The translations under genes were made by a program, and so were the position numbers. From NCBI RefSeq assembly GCF_000220395.1, contig NW_004086151.1:1-37017 (forward strand): a stretch of DNA of 37,017 nucleotides, written 5' to 3'. Positions 35,501 through 37,017 of the stretch are shown piece after piece. The stretch is from Ichthyophthirius multifiliis (lineage: Eukaryota; Ciliophora; Oligohymenophorea; Hymenostomatida). Within the stretch, counting starts at the first letter, position 1, and the number at the start of each line of letters is the position of its first letter. Below the pieces are notes generated by a model, which saw only the letters and a program-made list of their open reading frames with translations, ran no database searches and was not told the origin of the DNA.

Positions 35501-35569
35501 ATCTACAAGGACAGAGTCTGTATTTGTTCCTCCTACATCTACAGCTAAAACATATTTTTTTAATTTCAT
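32523..35569 (-). CDS. Hydantoinase/oxoprolinase (HyuA-like) fused to DUF917 domain
   Basis: Intronless minus-strand gene, about 1,015 residues. Residues 1-~180: hydantoinase/oxoprolinase N-terminal domain (KKYVLAVDVGGTNTDSVLVD, the phosphate-binding loop; SITIGTTHFINAI). Residues ~190-530: hydantoinase A domain (REGILERENATIIN, FISHNDGSVMDLEQA, VVDIGGTSTDISV, LALGGGSIVEI, LILVGGGSCLVDT). From ~650 to the end: DUF917 (YLAWGCAVLGSGGGGSIEKS, VGHFGAPSVSLE, ELGGCNGVSCLVL, DCNIMCRAFPEYKM, VMTPDIITIVDD). Such fusions are known in fungi and bacteria; ATP-dependent opening of a cyclic amide is likely, substrate unknown. One base appears missing in a nine-T run at 35323-35331, right after FINAILQK; with it the frame is continuous. 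Internal TAA/TAG codons show full adaptation to the ciliate code. Confidence 0.94.
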
Positions 35570-36442
35570 TTTTTATAAATAAATTATTTTAATTTACTTA
35601 ATTATAATTATATATTTTATTTGTATTTTTTATTTAATTAAATAACTTTAAATAAAAAATATAAAAGAATATATAACGATTTAGTATTTTTAAGTATTTA
35701 TATTATAAAATTTATTTATAAATATTTAAAATATTATAATTTTAAGCACATTTAAAAGAAATAAGTTATAAATATGAATTAATTTAAAAATAAAAATGCT
35801 TATAGTAATTATTTAAACAAGATATTTTTTTTTATTTTAACTTTTAACAAAAAATAAATAAAAAACATAATTCAAACATTTTAACTTGTAATTGTTGAAA
35901 CGCAAAAAATAAATATTATAAAACTAATTATATTTTTATATTTAACAATTAATTTATAATTCATTTTATTTAAATGCATATTTATTTAGCAAGAATAAAT
36001 TAAGAAACTTATGTTTTTCTGTATTATTTAATAAAAAAACAATTAAAGAAATATTTTATTTTAATTTATTATTAGGAAAAAACAATATAAAGTAATTTAC
36101 TAAAATAATAATTTATATTATTATTATGAATAGATATATTTTAAATAGCTTATTTTACATTATAATTTTAAATATATTAATTTAATATATTTATTTTAAA
36201 ATATAAAGGTTAATAGATTTTAATAATATATTATTATTAATATATTTAATTTATAAGATACAAATCGAATATATAAATATAAATATATAGATCGGGTTGT
36301 TTTTTTATTTTTTTTCTGTGTATTTTATTTTTAAAAAACTAAATCAAAAAAAAAATAATCGGTTTTATGGTTTTATATTAAGTCTTTTTTTATTTTGAAT
36401 CTGTTTTTAAAAAAAATTACAGAAAAAATATATAATCAAAAA

Positions 36443-36478
<36 letters not shown>

Positions 36479-36480
36479 TC
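36443..36480. repeat. AT dinucleotide microsatellite
   Basis: Nearly perfect (AT)n run in intergenic sequence. Confidence 0.85.
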
Positions 36481-36720
36481 ATATATAAGTTATACATCAT
36501 TTCAATTTTATAATTTAAAATTAAATTTATAATATATTAATTTTAAAAATATGAAAAATATATTTATAAGAACAAGTACATAATAAGAATTTTTATATGA
36601 AACTAATAAAAATACATTAAATACTTTAATTAATAAAATGAAATAATATAATTATTTAAAAAATAAATTATAATTATAAATTTTTAAAAAAATATATTTA
36701 TTTAATATATATTTTTATAA

Positions 36721-36740
36721 ATCTACATCTACATCTACAT
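36721..36740. repeat. Short hexanucleotide tandem repeat (ATCTAC)
   Basis: Three copies of ATCTAC plus a partial one, the only non-A/T-only tandem repeat in the intergenic DNA at this end. No evident function. Confidence 0.8.
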
Positions 36741-37017
36741 ATAAATATTAAATTTTATTTTTATGTATTTATAAAATTTAATAAATTTTTAAATTTATAT
36801 ATTATATTAACTAACTTTAAAAATTTAACTAATAATACTTTTATTAAAATTTTTCTTTTACGTAGCTATTAAATTTTATTAGTCTATTTTTTATATTTTC
36901 ATACATAGATTCTTAAAAACTATTTCTGATTTTTACACTTACTATACTCTAAAATTTTATAAAATATTAAATTATAATATTAATATTTTTAATATTATTT
37001 TTTTCTTATAATTATTT

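Larger units (their letters stand above)
35570..37017. other. Gene-poor right end; possible partial exon near 36780-36945 (-)
   Basis: About 1.45 kb of mostly A/T-rich sequence upstream of the hydantoinase-fusion start. A minus-strand stretch at about 36780-36945 reads VKIRNSFQESMYENIKNRL then KFNSYVKEKFQQKYYQL after an AAATTTTAG acceptor. It might be an exon of a gene entering from the right, but the frame does not end convincingly. Nothing else was recognised; no telomere repeat is present. Confidence 0.35.

Noticed and set aside
36281-36370. Possible telomere-like or structured RNA sequence around TCGGGTTG
   Set aside because: No tandem G4T2-type repeat and no convincing stem; isolated G/C bases in A/T-rich DNA.

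Overview
The window looks like macronuclear DNA of an oligohymenophorean ciliate. The base composition (extremely A+T-rich) and gene style fit Ichthyophthirius multifiliis or a close relative; the species name is inference. The decisive observation is the genetic code. Reading TAA and TAG as glutamine and only TGA as stop turns a window with almost no standard ORFs into about 18 genes, many clearly recognisable. Introns are GT..AG, mostly 37-60 nt, with a few of 70-370 nt.

Layout, left to right: the 3' end of a coiled-coil gene (+, 70-618); a gene-free stretch; a small unknown gene (-, 2100-2555); a LigB/DODA-type dioxygenase homologue (+, 2858-3688); a SETD3-like SET methyltransferase with a coiled-coil N-terminus (+, 3922-6011); enkurin (+, 6165-7175); a small Ser/Asn/Gln-rich protein (+, 7291-7827); a large WDR90/POC16 gene (-, 8006-14253); a seven-finger C2HC zinc-finger protein (+, 14604-16513); a tail-anchored unknown (-, 16633-17454); a DHHC palmitoyltransferase (+, 17634-19182); mitochondrial sulfide:quinone oxidoreductase (+, 19515-20856); and a Lys-rich unknown (+, 21247-22475).

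From about 22.6 kb onward everything recognised is on the minus strand: two small low-confidence genes, a roughly 4.4-kb coiled-coil/IQ-motif gene (24581-28956), another coiled-coil gene (29233-30662), a fragmentary MFSD1-like transporter (about 31160-32130), and a hydantoinase/oxoprolinase-DUF917 fusion enzyme (32523-35569). The last 1.4 kb holds no convincing gene.

Functionally, enkurin, WDR90/POC16 and the C2HC finger protein form a ciliary/centriolar neighbourhood; the last two are divergently transcribed from a shared 350-bp spacer. SQOR, the DODA homologue and the hydantoinase fusion are metabolic genes. No rRNA, tRNA, CRISPR, transposon or viral element was recognised.

Several otherwise excellent gene models contain single-base frame slips, every one lying in or beside an A/T homopolymer. 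This looks more like homopolymer miscalling than biology, but it cannot be proved from the sequence alone. Exon coordinates were derived by hand and checked for phase. The 5' third of the 24.6-29 kb gene and the transporter are the least certain models.
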